In this document: positions 1 to 7,226 of the stretch, in pieces
How the letters are laid out: each line of letters begins with the position of its first letter
Numbering within the stretch: the first letter of the stretch is position 1
NCBI GenBank assembly: GCA_937897265.1
Contig: CALCPT010000295.1
Coordinates: 1-10,697 of the forward strand
DNA: 10,697 nt
Source: an uncultured Alcaligenaceae bacterium
GTDB taxonomy: Bacteria; Pseudomonadota; Gammaproteobacteria; Burkholderiales; Burkholderiaceae_B
Direction of reading: 5' to 3'
Notes under the pieces: model-generated
What the model saw: the letters and a program-made list of their open reading frames with translations, nothing else
Databases searched by the model: none
What the model was told of the DNA's origin: nothing
Program-made: the position numbers and the translations under genes

Positions 1-858
1 TCGGCGTTTGCCAAGGCGGCAAAGATTGCGATTGTTGAAGTTGAAGAAATTGTTGAAGTCGGCGAGTTGCCCCCCGAATTAATCGATTTGCCCGGTATCT
101 TTATTTCGCGTGTCTTAAAGATCGCCGACATGATTGATGTCAAGACATTGACGCGCGCTGAAAAGCGCGCAGCAGACAGTGCACGCAGTTACAACGGCAA
201 GCAAGCACTCACGCGTAATGGCATTGCTAAAAACGCTGCAAAGATTGTAAAAGACAACACCTATGTGAACCTGGGTGTTGGTATCCCCACCCAAGTGTCA
301 AACTTTTTGGGTGGTCGCGGTGTTTGGCTGCATGCTGAAAACGGTGTACTCGGTTACGGCGGCATCGTGTCGGGTGACGCAGTGGACCCCGATGTCTTCA
401 ACGCGGGTGGTCAGTTCGTTGAGGCAGTGCCCGGTACATCATTCTTTGAAAGTGTGACGTCCTTTGAAATGGCGCGTGGTGGTCATATCGATACCGTCAT
501 CTTGGGTGCCTATGAGGTCGACCAAGACGGTAATGTCGCTAACTGGAGTATCACTGACGCTCGTCGTGGTGGCATCGGCGGCGCGATGGATTTGATCTCT
601 GGAGAAGTCGAACTGATCATTGTCATGGAACACGCTGACAGCAAGGGTCGAACCAAATTGCCCCGTCGCTGCAAGTATCCACTGACTGGTCGCGAGTGTG
701 TCGATTGGTTAGTGACTGATTTGGCGGTATTGCATTGGGTTAATGATCGCTTTGTACTTGAGGCGATTGCCCCAGGCTTTACACCTGAAGAGGTTAAAGC
801 GCTTGGCGAGATTGACTTCGCGGTGTCACCAGATCTTAAGGTGATGGAGCCAAGTTAA
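1..858 (+). CDS. Single-chain 3-oxoacid (SCOT-type) CoA-transferase, 5'-truncated by the window
   Basis: The reading frame is open from base 1, so the N-terminal alpha half lies outside the window and 285 residues are visible. The first 45 or so residues look like the end of an alpha (ScoA/PcaI-like) subunit: IVEVEEIV, GEL, then LPGIF. A linker of about 30 residues leads, with no stop codon, into a complete beta (ScoB-like) domain. That domain has YVNLGVGIPT near residues 88-97, LHAENGVLGYG with the likely catalytic glutamate at visible residue 113, and GGAMDLISG. The family moves CoA between succinyl-CoA or acetyl-CoA and 3-oxoacids such as acetoacetate through a glutamyl-CoA thioester, in the cytoplasm. 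Fused alpha-beta chains are known from mitochondrial SCOT and some bacteria. The exact acid cannot be read from the sequence. TTG at 67 and ATG at 130 are internal and should not be taken as starts. The next gene follows within 20 bases, suggesting an operon. Confidence 0.9.
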   Translation, partial: SAFAKAAKIAIVEVEEIVEVGELPPELIDLPGIFISRVLKIADMIDVKTLTRAEKRAADSARSYNGKQALTRNGIAKNAAKIVKDNTYVNLGVGIPTQVSNFLGGRGVWLHAENGVLGYGGIVSGDAVDPDVFNAGGQFVEAVPGTSFFESVTSFEMARGGHIDTVILGAYEVDQDGNVANWSITDARRGGIGGAMDLISGEVELIIVMEHADSKGRTKLPRRCKYPLTGRECVDWLVTDLAVLHWVNDRFVLEAIAPGFTPEEVKALGEIDFAVSPDLKVMEPS

Positions 859-863
859 TTCAC

Positions 864-868
864 AGAAG
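864..868 (+). promoter_or_regulatory. Ribosome binding site deciding the start of the class III CoA-transferase
   Basis: AGAAG ends directly before a first ATG at 869, leaving no spacing, but sits 6 bases before a second in-frame ATG at 875. The spacing favours 875. This also puts the predicted catalytic aspartate at residue 169, the number it has in formyl-CoA transferase and CaiB. Confidence 0.55.
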
Positions 869-874
869 ATGCTC

Positions 875-2068
875 ATGAAACTACCACTTGAAGGCCTCAA
901 AATCTTAGACCTTAGCCATGCTTTGGCGGGGCCTTTTTGTTCGACGATGCTGGCCGATTATGGTGCGCAAGTCATCAAAATCGAGCCCCCAGGCAAAGGC
1001 GATATCGCACGGGCTTGGGGTACCAAGTTGCCCGGCGGCGAAACCGATTATTTTGTAGGGCTGCATCGCAATAAACAAGGCATTGTGCTTGACTTAAAAA
1101 ACGCCGAGGGCAAAGAGACCTTTTTGCGAATGGTCGAGCGTTGCGACGTGGTGCTTGAAAATTTTCGCCCTGGTACGCTGGTTAAGCTAGGTATCGATTA
1201 CGAAGTGGCGCACAAGCGCAATCCCGGCATCATTTATTGTTCGATCTCAGGCTTTGGGCAAGATGGCCCCTACCGAGATCGTCCGGCTCTTGATTTAATC
1301 GTGCAGGCTGAGAGCGGCATGATTAGTGCGACGGGCGATGAGGGTGGACATGGTGCGCGCGCAGGCGTATCGATTGCTGACCTAACTGCCGGTATGAACG
1401 CAGCCTTGGGCATCATGATGGCCCTGCGTGCCAAGGACGCAACCGGGGTGGGGCAGTCGATCGATATCTCGATGTTAGAAGGCCAGCTTTCGTTGCTGAG
1501 CACTATGATCGGCGATTATTTTTCGACCGGCACCATCGCAGGCCCGATGGGTACTGCGTACAAAGCGTTGTTGCCGTATCAAACCTTTCGTACAAAAACA
1601 CAAGATCTCGCGTTGGCGGTGGGTAGCGATAAGCTTTGGCTTGAGTTTTGCCCACTGATCGGTTGCTCTGACATGACGCATGACCCGCGCTTTGCAACCA
1701 ACAGCGCGCGCATGCAAAATCGTAAAGCGTTGATTGACAGACTGCAAGAGGTCTTTCTGACGCGCAGCTTTGAGGAATGGGAGACCATCCTCGTTGGTGC
1801 AGGTATCCCGATGGGTTCGATCAACAACGTGAAACAAGTTGTTGAGCACCCCCAGGTGGTTGCGCGTGGTGCGATCGTGGATATGGTTCATCCGCGCGCA
1901 GGTAACGTGCGCGTGGTGGGCGTGCCGATTCGTATGTCAGCAACGCCAGGTTCGGTGCGGACACCTTCGCCTTCGCTCGGTGAGCACACCGAGGCTGTAT
2001 TGGGCGACGTGCTGGGTATGACTATGCACGAAATCGAAACCTTGCGGACGGCCGGTGGGCTTGGCTAA
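875..2068 (+). CDS. Class III (CaiB/BaiF family) CoA-transferase
   Basis: This is a full-length CaiB/BaiF/formyl-CoA-transferase family protein of 397 residues from ATG 875 (399 from ATG 869), normal for the family. The N-terminus has LEGLKILDLSHALAGPFC and then ADYGAQVIKIEPPGKGD, the usual Rossmann-type start. Further motifs are ENFRPG, SISGFGQDGPYRDRPALDL and SIADLTAG. The Asp of that last motif, residue 169 from ATG 875, matches the nucleophile that forms the aspartyl-CoA intermediate. The family exchanges CoA between an acyl-CoA such as succinyl-CoA and a carboxylic acid, in the cytoplasm. Known members act on oxalate, carnitine, benzylsuccinate, mesaconate and others, and the substrate here is not identifiable. 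It follows the SCOT-type gene by 16 bases, so the two are probably co-transcribed. Two CoA-transferases of unrelated folds in one operon suggest activation of two different acids in one route. Confidence 0.9.
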   Translation: MKLPLEGLKILDLSHALAGPFCSTMLADYGAQVIKIEPPGKGDIARAWGTKLPGGETDYFVGLHRNKQGIVLDLKNAEGKETFLRMVERCDVVLENFRPGTLVKLGIDYEVAHKRNPGIIYCSISGFGQDGPYRDRPALDLIVQAESGMISATGDEGGHGARAGVSIADLTAGMNAALGIMMALRAKDATGVGQSIDISMLEGQLSLLSTMIGDYFSTGTIAGPMGTAYKALLPYQTFRTKTQDLALAVGSDKLWLEFCPLIGCSDMTHDPRFATNSARMQNRKALIDRLQEVFLTRSFEEWETILVGAGIPMGSINNVKQVVEHPQVVARGAIVDMVHPRAGNVRVVGVPIRMSATPGSVRTPSPSLGEHTEAVLGDVLGMTMHEIETLRTAGGLG

Positions 2069-2128
2069 GCTCCGTCGTTATTTACGCCGTTGCCGCTGCA
2101 GTTGAGGTCTATCCTTACAGGGTATGCT

Positions 2129-2148
2129 GTTCTACAACAATGTGGAAC
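2129..2148 (+). other. Short inverted repeat in the gap between CoA-transferase and solute-binding genes
   Basis: GTTCTACA, loop ACAA and TGTGGAAC can form an 8-pair stem including one G-T pair. It lies in the 169-base gap 2069-2237 and is not followed by a T run, so it is not a standard terminator. It could be an operator or chance. No convincing promoter was found in this gap, although the spacing suggests that the downstream genes have their own. Confidence 0.25.
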
Positions 2149-2237
2149 TATGCAAAGTTATAGTCGCACCGCTCTTAAGCGAAACGGTAATCAGTAGAAA
2201 AATTTAAGCTCTGTAAGCCACTAAAGGCGATCACCTT

Positions 2238-3278
2238 ATGAAAAAAATGATTGAATTAATCTTTAACGCTAAGTTATTTCAAACAGAGAGCGGCACGCCA
2301 TCGAGAGTGACGTATCGCATTTTGACGGCCTTGTGGATGGCAGTACCACTTTTCGCTTCAGTGAATGCTCAGGCTCAGTCCTACCCAAATAAACCGATCC
2401 GTTTGATCGTTCCCTTCGCCCCCGGCGGTGTGACCGACGTCAGCGGACGAATTGTTGCAACCGCTTTGGCAAAACGGCTGAATCAGCAGGTGATCGTTGA
2501 AAACAAACCTGGCGCCTCAGGCAACATTGGTGCGCAATTGGTGTCCAAAGCTGCGCCCGATGGCTATACGCTTTTGCTGGCGTTAGACGGCACGTTGGTG
2601 ATTAATCCACATGTGTACGAACGCACCGGCTTTGATGCGTTAAATGACTTTTCACCTATCGCTAAGGTGGGCGACTCGATCATTATTATCGTAGCACACC
2701 CGTCTGTTGGCGTGAAAACCTTAGCTGAGGTTGTGGAATTGTCAAAGTCCAATGGCAAGGGTCTTGAGTTTGGCACCTCGGGTAGCGGCAGCATCACCCA
2801 TGTTGCAGGAGAACTGCTCAAACAAAGGTCTGGAGCAAACCTCGTACATGTTCCCTATAAGGGCGGTGGCCCGGCAGCGGCCGATGTGGTGGCTGGGCAC
2901 ATTCCCTTGGCTTTCGCTTCGGCGTCCTCTGTTGCACAATTTCTTGAAGCAGGTCGTCTCATTCCGATTGGTGTGCCAAGTTCAAAGCGTTCGGTGGTGT
3001 TTCCAAATGTCCCAACCACTGCTGAAGCGGGTGTGCAAGGCGTCGAGTTAAATTCGTGGGTTGGCGTGCTTGCGCCTGCTAATACGCCTGACGCAATCAT
3101 TCGTCAGTTAAATGTAGAAATCAACGCGGTGTTAGGTGAGCCTGAAGTCAAGGCACAATTACAAGGTTACGGCATCATCGCCGCCTCGGGCTCAGCGACT
3201 GATTTCGCTGCTGAAATCAAGCGCGACTTTGATCTCTTTGGCCCAGTTACCAAGCAAGCCGGGATCAAGGCGAATTGA
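2238..3278 (+). CDS. Bug/TctC-type tripartite tricarboxylate transporter substrate-binding protein
   Basis: This 346-residue protein belongs to the Bug (TctC) family of periplasmic binding proteins, abundant in Alcaligenaceae and Comamonadaceae. A hydrophobic segment at about residues 28-42 ends in a signal peptidase site, NAQA then QSYP, with cleavage after residue 46. The mature part shows family hallmarks: YPNKPIRLIVPFAPGG with an Asp three residues later (67), VIVENKPGASGNIGA, AAPDGYTLLLA, GTSGSGSITHVAGELL and HVPYKGGGPAAADVVAGH (about residues 204-221). Known members bind carboxylates, dicarboxylates, nicotinate and amino acids. No TctA or TctB membrane gene is nearby, so it is an orphan binding protein, common in this family. 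ATG 2238 has AAAGG 10 bases upstream but gives an unusually long stretch before the hydrophobic core. GTG 2307 would give a more ordinary signal peptide but has no good ribosome site. The stop overlaps a possible start of the next gene. Confidence 0.93.
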   Translation: MKKMIELIFNAKLFQTESGTPSRVTYRILTALWMAVPLFASVNAQAQSYPNKPIRLIVPFAPGGVTDVSGRIVATALAKRLNQQVIVENKPGASGNIGAQLVSKAAPDGYTLLLALDGTLVINPHVYERTGFDALNDFSPIAKVGDSIIIIVAHPSVGVKTLAEVVELSKSNGKGLEFGTSGSGSITHVAGELLKQRSGANLVHVPYKGGGPAAADVVAGHIPLAFASASSVAQFLEAGRLIPIGVPSSKRSVVFPNVPTTAEAGVQGVELNSWVGVLAPANTPDAIIRQLNVEINAVLGEPEVKAQLQGYGIIAASGSATDFAAEIKRDFDLFGPVTKQAGIKAN

Positions 3279-5152
3279 CGACTATGACCGTAGCAAATAA
3301 ATCTGCAGCACAAGACACCTCCTTTACTACCCGTCCTGAGATCGTCGGTACCTTTGGTGTCGTAGCGTCGACCCATTGGCTTGCGTCGCAAACTGCCATG
3401 GGCATCCTTGAAAAAGGTGGCAATGCGTTTGATGCCGCCGTGGCCGGTGGCTTTGTCTTACAAATTGTTGAGCCCCATTTGAATGGTCCGGGGGGCGAAG
3501 TGCCGATTATGCTTTGGTCTGAAAAAGAGCAGCGCATGCGGGTACTTTGCGGGCAGGGGCCAGCGCCAAAGTTGGCGACCTGCGAATACTTTAAAGCGCT
3601 TGGTCTAGAACTCGTGCCGGGCATTGGCTTACTGCCTGCTACGGTTCCCGGCGCCTTTGGTGCCTGGCTGACCATGCTGCGTGATTACGGCACAATGACC
3701 TTGGCCGAGGTCATGGCACCTGCAATTGGGTACGCACGCGATGGTTTCCCGATTTTGCCGCGTACGGTGCAGGCAATTTTGGCGGTGCAAAGTTTATTTG
3801 TGAGCGAATGGAAATCCTCGGCTCACGCATGGTTGCCCAACGGGCAGGTTCCAAAGCCCGGTGAGTTATTTCAATGCCCGGTGATTGCGCAAACTTACAC
3901 ACGCTTGTTGACCGAAGCAGACGCGGCTGGCGCAGGTGATCGCGTACGTACCATTGAGGCTGCGCTCGAGGTGTTTTATCGCGGCTTCGTCGCGCAAGAC
4001 ATTGATCGGTTTTATACCGAGCAACCGATACGCGACACAACGGGCGAACGCAATACCGGCTTGCTACGTTACGACGACCTGGCAAACTGGAAACCTACCT
4101 ACGAGGCCCCTTACACGGTTGAATTTGGGCGCTATACGGTGGCTAAGTGTGGCCCGTGGTCACAGGGGCCGGTCATGTTGCAGCAGCTATCTATTCTGAA
4201 GCACGCTGGTCTTGAAAATTTTGCGCCTGATTCGTCCGAGTTCGTACATTGCGTAGCTGAGGCAACCAAACTTGCCATGGCCGATCGCATGGCTTGGTAT
4301 GGTGATCCTTTGTTTGCCAAGATCCCAATTGCAGAGCTGTTGTCAGACGACTATGGCAAAGCTCGCTACGCGCGTATCGGAGCACTGAGCGCCAAACTCT
4401 TTGAAGCGGGTCAGCCAGGCGGGTTACAGGCAAAGCTGCCTGACCTTGACGCGGCCGCACGCACGTTGAAAGTTTCAGATACGCGCTTTGGGGTGGGTGA
4501 GCCAACTTTTGCCGCTTTGCCGCCCGTTAGTGAATGGGCTAAGAAAGAGGTCTTCATCGGCGATACCTGCCATATCGACGTGATCGACGCACAAGGCAAC
4601 ATGGTCTCTGCTACGCCGTCAGGCGGCTGGTTGTCGTCTAGCCCAACGATTCCTTCCTTAGGATTTTCGCTTGGGACGCGCTTGCAAATGTCGTGGTTTG
4701 ATGATGGTGTGCCCGGCCAACTCATGCCGGGTAAACGACCCAGCACGACCCTATCTCCGTCGATGGCGTTGCGCGATGGATTACCTTATATGGTCTTTGG
4801 TACGCCGGGTGGTGATCAACAAGATCAATGGAGCACTGAATTCTTTTTGCGCCATGCGGTGTATGGGATGAATCTTCAAGAAGCCATCGAATACCCTGCA
4901 TGGCACATTGATCATTTCCCGATTTCGTTCTGGCCGCGCTCGTTGCGCTATAACCAAATCACGTTAGAGTCGCGCTTTCCAGAGGCAACGCTTCAAGGGC
5001 TGCGCGACGCCGGGCACGAAGTGAAAATCGGTGCAGAGTGGTCTGAGGGACGCATGTCGGCTTGCACGCGCGAGCTGGATGTGAAGGGTAGATTGTTATT
5101 ACGTGCAGCCGCCAATCCGCGTGGCATGCAAGGTTACGCAGTAGGGCGTTAA
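3275..5152 (+). CDS. Gamma-glutamyltranspeptidase-family Ntn hydrolase with altered substrate pocket
   Basis: This is a 625-residue protein of the gamma-glutamyltransferase (GGT) family, N-terminal nucleophile hydrolases that cleave themselves before a Thr. N-terminal family features are ASTHWLASQTAMGILEKGGNAFDAAVA (about residues 31-57) and PATVPGAFGAW (121-131). GDTCHIDVID (429-438) contains the likely nucleophile Thr431; the later motifs are GKRPSTTLSP (486-495) and FGTPGGDQ (508-515). By comparison with E. coli GGT from memory, the Arg of DFRETAP is Gln94 in CGQGPAP, and the glutamate-binding Asp near the NNQMDDF motif appears to be Trp474. A gamma-glutamyl substrate is therefore doubtful, and another amide or acyl substrate is likelier. 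No signal peptide is visible, so it is probably cytoplasmic, unlike E. coli GGT. TTG 3275 overlaps the upstream stop by 4 bases and has AAGG 4 bases ahead. ATG 3284 is the alternative, with the same AAGG 13 bases away. Confidence 0.88.
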   Translation: MTTMTVANKSAAQDTSFTTRPEIVGTFGVVASTHWLASQTAMGILEKGGNAFDAAVAGGFVLQIVEPHLNGPGGEVPIMLWSEKEQRMRVLCGQGPAPKLATCEYFKALGLELVPGIGLLPATVPGAFGAWLTMLRDYGTMTLAEVMAPAIGYARDGFPILPRTVQAILAVQSLFVSEWKSSAHAWLPNGQVPKPGELFQCPVIAQTYTRLLTEADAAGAGDRVRTIEAALEVFYRGFVAQDIDRFYTEQPIRDTTGERNTGLLRYDDLANWKPTYEAPYTVEFGRYTVAKCGPWSQGPVMLQQLSILKHAGLENFAPDSSEFVHCVAEATKLAMADRMAWYGDPLFAKIPIAELLSDDYGKARYARIGALSAKLFEAGQPGGLQAKLPDLDAAARTLKVSDTRFGVGEPTFAALPPVSEWAKKEVFIGDTCHIDVIDAQGNMVSATPSGGWLSSSPTIPSLGFSLGTRLQMSWFDDGVPGQLMPGKRPSTTLSPSMALRDGLPYMVFGTPGGDQQDQWSTEFFLRHAVYGMNLQEAIEYPAWHIDHFPISFWPRSLRYNQITLESRFPEATLQGLRDAGHEVKIGAEWSEGRMSACTRELDVKGRLLLRAAANPRGMQGYAVGR

Positions 5153-5162
5153 GCGGCCAGGC

Positions 5163-5184
5163 AACCTAGGTGTCTAGGTTTTTT
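5163..5184 (+). terminator. Rho-independent terminator of the GGT-like gene
   Basis: AACCTAG (5163-5169), loop GTGT and CTAGGTT (5174-5180) form a perfect 7-pair stem followed directly by four more T residues (six T in a row at 5179-5184). It starts 11 bases after the GGT-like stop codon. The T run is on the plus strand only, so it ends transcription coming from the left. It also covers the stop codon of the convergent MFS gene (5166-5168) and that gene's last codons. Confidence 0.85.
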
Positions 5185-6365
5185 GTACGGGCTGTTGTTG
5201 GGCGCGGAGGCAATCTGAAGGCAAGTAAGATACCCGCCATGTTCACGACAACTGCAATCCAGATAGAAGACCGGTAGCTGTTGCTCCAGTCAAACAACCA
5301 GCCCGCTAACACTGGCAGGCATATCGCAGCCACGCACCAGCCGATATATAGTCGGCTTGCGACGATACCGAACTGTGTAGAAGGCCAATGCATGGCAATG
5401 CCCCCAGCGGCCGAACCTGACACAAAACCGTAGCCCATGCCGACCATTGCTAACGCAAACAAGGCAACTTCAGGGGTTGGCCATAGCGTTAGCATCAGTG
5501 CGCCGGTGAGGGACCAGAGGTGGGCTGCTCCCATGACTTGTCTAAGACTGAAGCGATCCATCAGCCAGCCGCCGGTGATACGCGCTGCGGCAATCATGCC
5601 CGTGATGAAAGAAGTGGCTCCGATCGAGAATTGTGTACCGCCGCCATAAGACTGAACAATGCCGGCAGACTGACTCATCACCATTAAGCCAGCAGACGCC
5701 GCCAAAAAAAATACGATAGCGATTTTAAAAAATAGTGGCCATTGGGTCATGCCCCAACGGGGATGCTCAATACCTGCAGCAAGATCAGCCGCGGCTGTGG
5801 CGTTCGCAGGTGTTTTTGGAATGTGATTGCGTAAGCCCGTGAGCCAGACTGCGATGAGACCACTGACAAGAACCACAAGTCCCAGATTCAATAAGGTCTG
5901 GCGCAAGCCCATCTGCTCGACCGACCACCCCAGTAAGGGTGCACCCAGCATTGCCCCAAGTGGATATAAACCTACCACGTAGCCATTGACTAAGCCACGG
6001 CGTTTGGTAGGCACGAGATTGACGATTTGCTGGGCAGTGGTGAAAGCGACACCCCCGCCTAAGCCAAACAGGATCGCGTACCCAAAGAGTAGCGACCAAA
6101 ATCCTTGAGCCTGCGAGGCTAGTGCTAATCCTATAGCCCCGGTGATACAGGTGATCGTTAGAACGGCTCCGCTCGAGAGCCGGGTATACACCATGGGCGC
6201 GATGTTCATCCCGGTTGCGAACATGACCGTACAGAGCCCAAAGATCACACCCATATCAGAGCGCGTGAGCGATAGCATGGCCTCCATCGACTTCAGAAAC
6301 ACGCTGAAAGCATAGATCGTACCAAAGGGGAGGTTGGCAAAGGTCGCAGCTAGGATGAGGCGCAT
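5166..6365 (-). CDS. MFS transporter, OFA/monocarboxylate-like
   Basis: This 399-residue integral membrane protein has about 12 hydrophobic segments, with a hydrophilic central loop at about residues 178-208 dividing two six-helix halves. The first helix contains GTIYAFSVFLKSM, which resembles the oxalate/formate antiporter (OFA) and monocarboxylate group. PTKRRGLVNG (119-128) is the loop before helix 5. GGWLMDRFSLRQ (265-276) matches the conserved MFS motif A (G-x3-D-R-x3-R) in the second half. Such carriers move organic anions across the inner membrane by proton symport or exchange. The substrate is not known, but the neighbouring acid-metabolism genes fit a carboxylate. ATG 6365 is the first possible start, because an in-frame TAG lies nine codons upstream, and its ribosome site is weak (AAGAA). 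The start falls almost directly at helix 1, slightly short for the family. The gene is convergent with the GGT-like gene. Confidence 0.87.
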   Translation of the reverse strand: MRLILAATFANLPFGTIYAFSVFLKSMEAMLSLTRSDMGVIFGLCTVMFATGMNIAPMVYTRLSSGAVLTITCITGAIGLALASQAQGFWSLLFGYAILFGLGGGVAFTTAQQIVNLVPTKRRGLVNGYVVGLYPLGAMLGAPLLGWSVEQMGLRQTLLNLGLVVLVSGLIAVWLTGLRNHIPKTPANATAAADLAAGIEHPRWGMTQWPLFFKIAIVFFLAASAGLMVMSQSAGIVQSYGGGTQFSIGATSFITGMIAAARITGGWLMDRFSLRQVMGAAHLWSLTGALMLTLWPTPEVALFALAMVGMGYGFVSGSAAGGIAMHWPSTQFGIVASRLYIGWCVAAICLPVLAGWLFDWSNSYRSSIWIAVVVNMAGILLAFRLPPRPTTARTKNLDT

Positions 6366-6403
6366 GTATGGATTCTTGTTCTTCTAAAGTCAATGAATCT
6401 TTC

Positions 6404-6413
6404 TTGATATCAA
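6404..6413. other. Perfect 10-bp palindrome in the MFS/GST divergent region
   Basis: TTGATATCAA is a perfect palindrome in the AT-rich part of the 181-base gap between the divergent MFS and GST starts, about 40 bases upstream of the MFS start. It could be an operator half-site or chance, since short AT-rich palindromes are common. No promoter in this gap was clear enough to call on either strand. Confidence 0.25.
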
Positions 6414-6435
6414 TATAAACTAAATCCTTAAGATC

Positions 6436-6546
6436 ATTCACTCAGGCCACCGTAAAAAGAATCTCTTCCAAGAAATTCACTCAGGTTCTTGCAAAAAGAA
6501 TTTCTCCGAAGATATTCACTCGGGTTTCTAGCAAAAGGGATTCAAC
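6436..6546 (+). repeat. Imperfect 39-bp tandem repeat, nearly three copies
   Basis: Copies begin at 6436, 6475 and 6514, an exact 39-base spacing. Each starts with ATTCACTC(A/G)GG and has an A-rich block (AAAAAGAAT or AAAAGGGAT) about 18 bases later. Copies 1 and 2 match at 29 of 39 positions. Copy 3 is more diverged, with small gaps, and its A-rich block supplies the ribosome site AGGGA, 6 bases before the GST start at 6547. The array is therefore the GST 5' leader. It may bind a regulator or be a leader expanded by tandem duplication. There are no unique spacers, so it is not CRISPR. Confidence 0.8.
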
Positions 6547-7224
6547 GTGAAGTTGTATATCGCAAATAAAAATTACTCGTCTTGGTCGTTGAGGCCGTGG
6601 GCTCTTTTACAAGCGCGTGGCATTGACTTTGATGAGGTGTTGGTGCCTTTTGCAACCGGCGCACAACCATCGGCGTTTAAGACGTTCTCGCCAACAAGCA
6701 AAGTCCCCTGTCTTGAGGACAAAGGCCTATTGATTTGGGATTCGCTGGCAATCTGTGAGTATCTTGCCGAGCAATATCCGGGTTGTTGGCCGACTGACAC
6801 GATTGCTCGTGCGTGGGCGCGTAGCGCGTCAGCCGAAATGCATTCGGGATTTCAGACGCTTCGTAGTCTCTGCCCAATGAATTGCGGCATCCGTGTAGCA
6901 CTTGAAAAAATCGAAGAAGGCTTGCGGGCAGATGTTGAGCGTATCGACGCTTTGTGGCTTGAAGGGCTTTCCAAGTTTGGCGGCCCGTATCTCGCAGGCA
7001 AAGAATATGGCATTGTTGACGCGTTTTTTGCGCCAGTTATTTTTAGAGTGCAAAGCTATGGCTTGCAGTTAAGTCAGCCGGCACAGTCTTATGTTGAAAG
7101 GATGCTGAGCTTGCCAAGTATGCAGCGCTGGTACGCCGAGGCTTTAGCTGAAACGTGGCGCAAACCAGAGTACGAACAAGCAGCCAGTGCGCACGGAAAA
7201 ATCGTTCGCGATTTTCGAAAGTGA
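6547..7224 (+). CDS. Glutathione S-transferase family protein
   Basis: This is a cytosolic-type GST of 225 residues, the usual length. The thioredoxin-like N-terminal domain begins MKLYIANKNYSSWSLRPW, a signature of a bacterial GST subgroup in which a Ser near residues 11-14 is the probable glutathione-activating residue. KVPCL (52-56) carries the cis-proline at 54. WDSLAICEYLAEQYP (64-78) has the Asp-Ser pair that binds the gamma-glutamyl end of glutathione. The alpha-helical C-terminal domain includes SAEMHSGFQTLRSLCPMN (about 95-112), also typical of this subgroup. Members conjugate glutathione to electrophiles or act as peroxidases or isomerases; the substrate is unknown. Translation starts at GTG 6547 with AGGGA 6 bases upstream, inside the last repeat copy. 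It ends two bases before the convergent pirin gene. Confidence 0.9.
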   Translation: MKLYIANKNYSSWSLRPWALLQARGIDFDEVLVPFATGAQPSAFKTFSPTSKVPCLEDKGLLIWDSLAICEYLAEQYPGCWPTDTIARAWARSASAEMHSGFQTLRSLCPMNCGIRVALEKIEEGLRADVERIDALWLEGLSKFGGPYLAGKEYGIVDAFFAPVIFRVQSYGLQLSQPAQSYVERMLSLPSMQRWYAEALAETWRKPEYEQAASAHGKIVRDFRK

Positions 7225-7226
7225 AT

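Noticed and set aside
67..130. TTG 67 or ATG 130 as the start of the first gene
   Set aside because: The frame is open and homologous to CoA-transferase alpha subunits right from base 1, so both codons are internal.
1475..1891. 138-codon open frame on the minus strand inside the class III CoA-transferase gene
   Set aside because: It lies fully antisense to a well-supported gene and its translation shows no domain or membrane pattern; it is a shadow frame.
2102..2128. TTGAGG-15-TATGCT as a promoter for the Bug gene
   Set aside because: Spacing is short and both boxes match poorly; no better pair was found in the gap, so no promoter is called.
6256..6441. 61-codon minus-strand frame overlapping the MFS start
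   Set aside because: It is in another frame over MFS codons and has no family resemblance or good ribosome site.
6436..6546. Possible CRISPR array
   Set aside because: The 39-base units are contiguous diverged copies with no unique spacers between constant repeats, and no cas genes are present.
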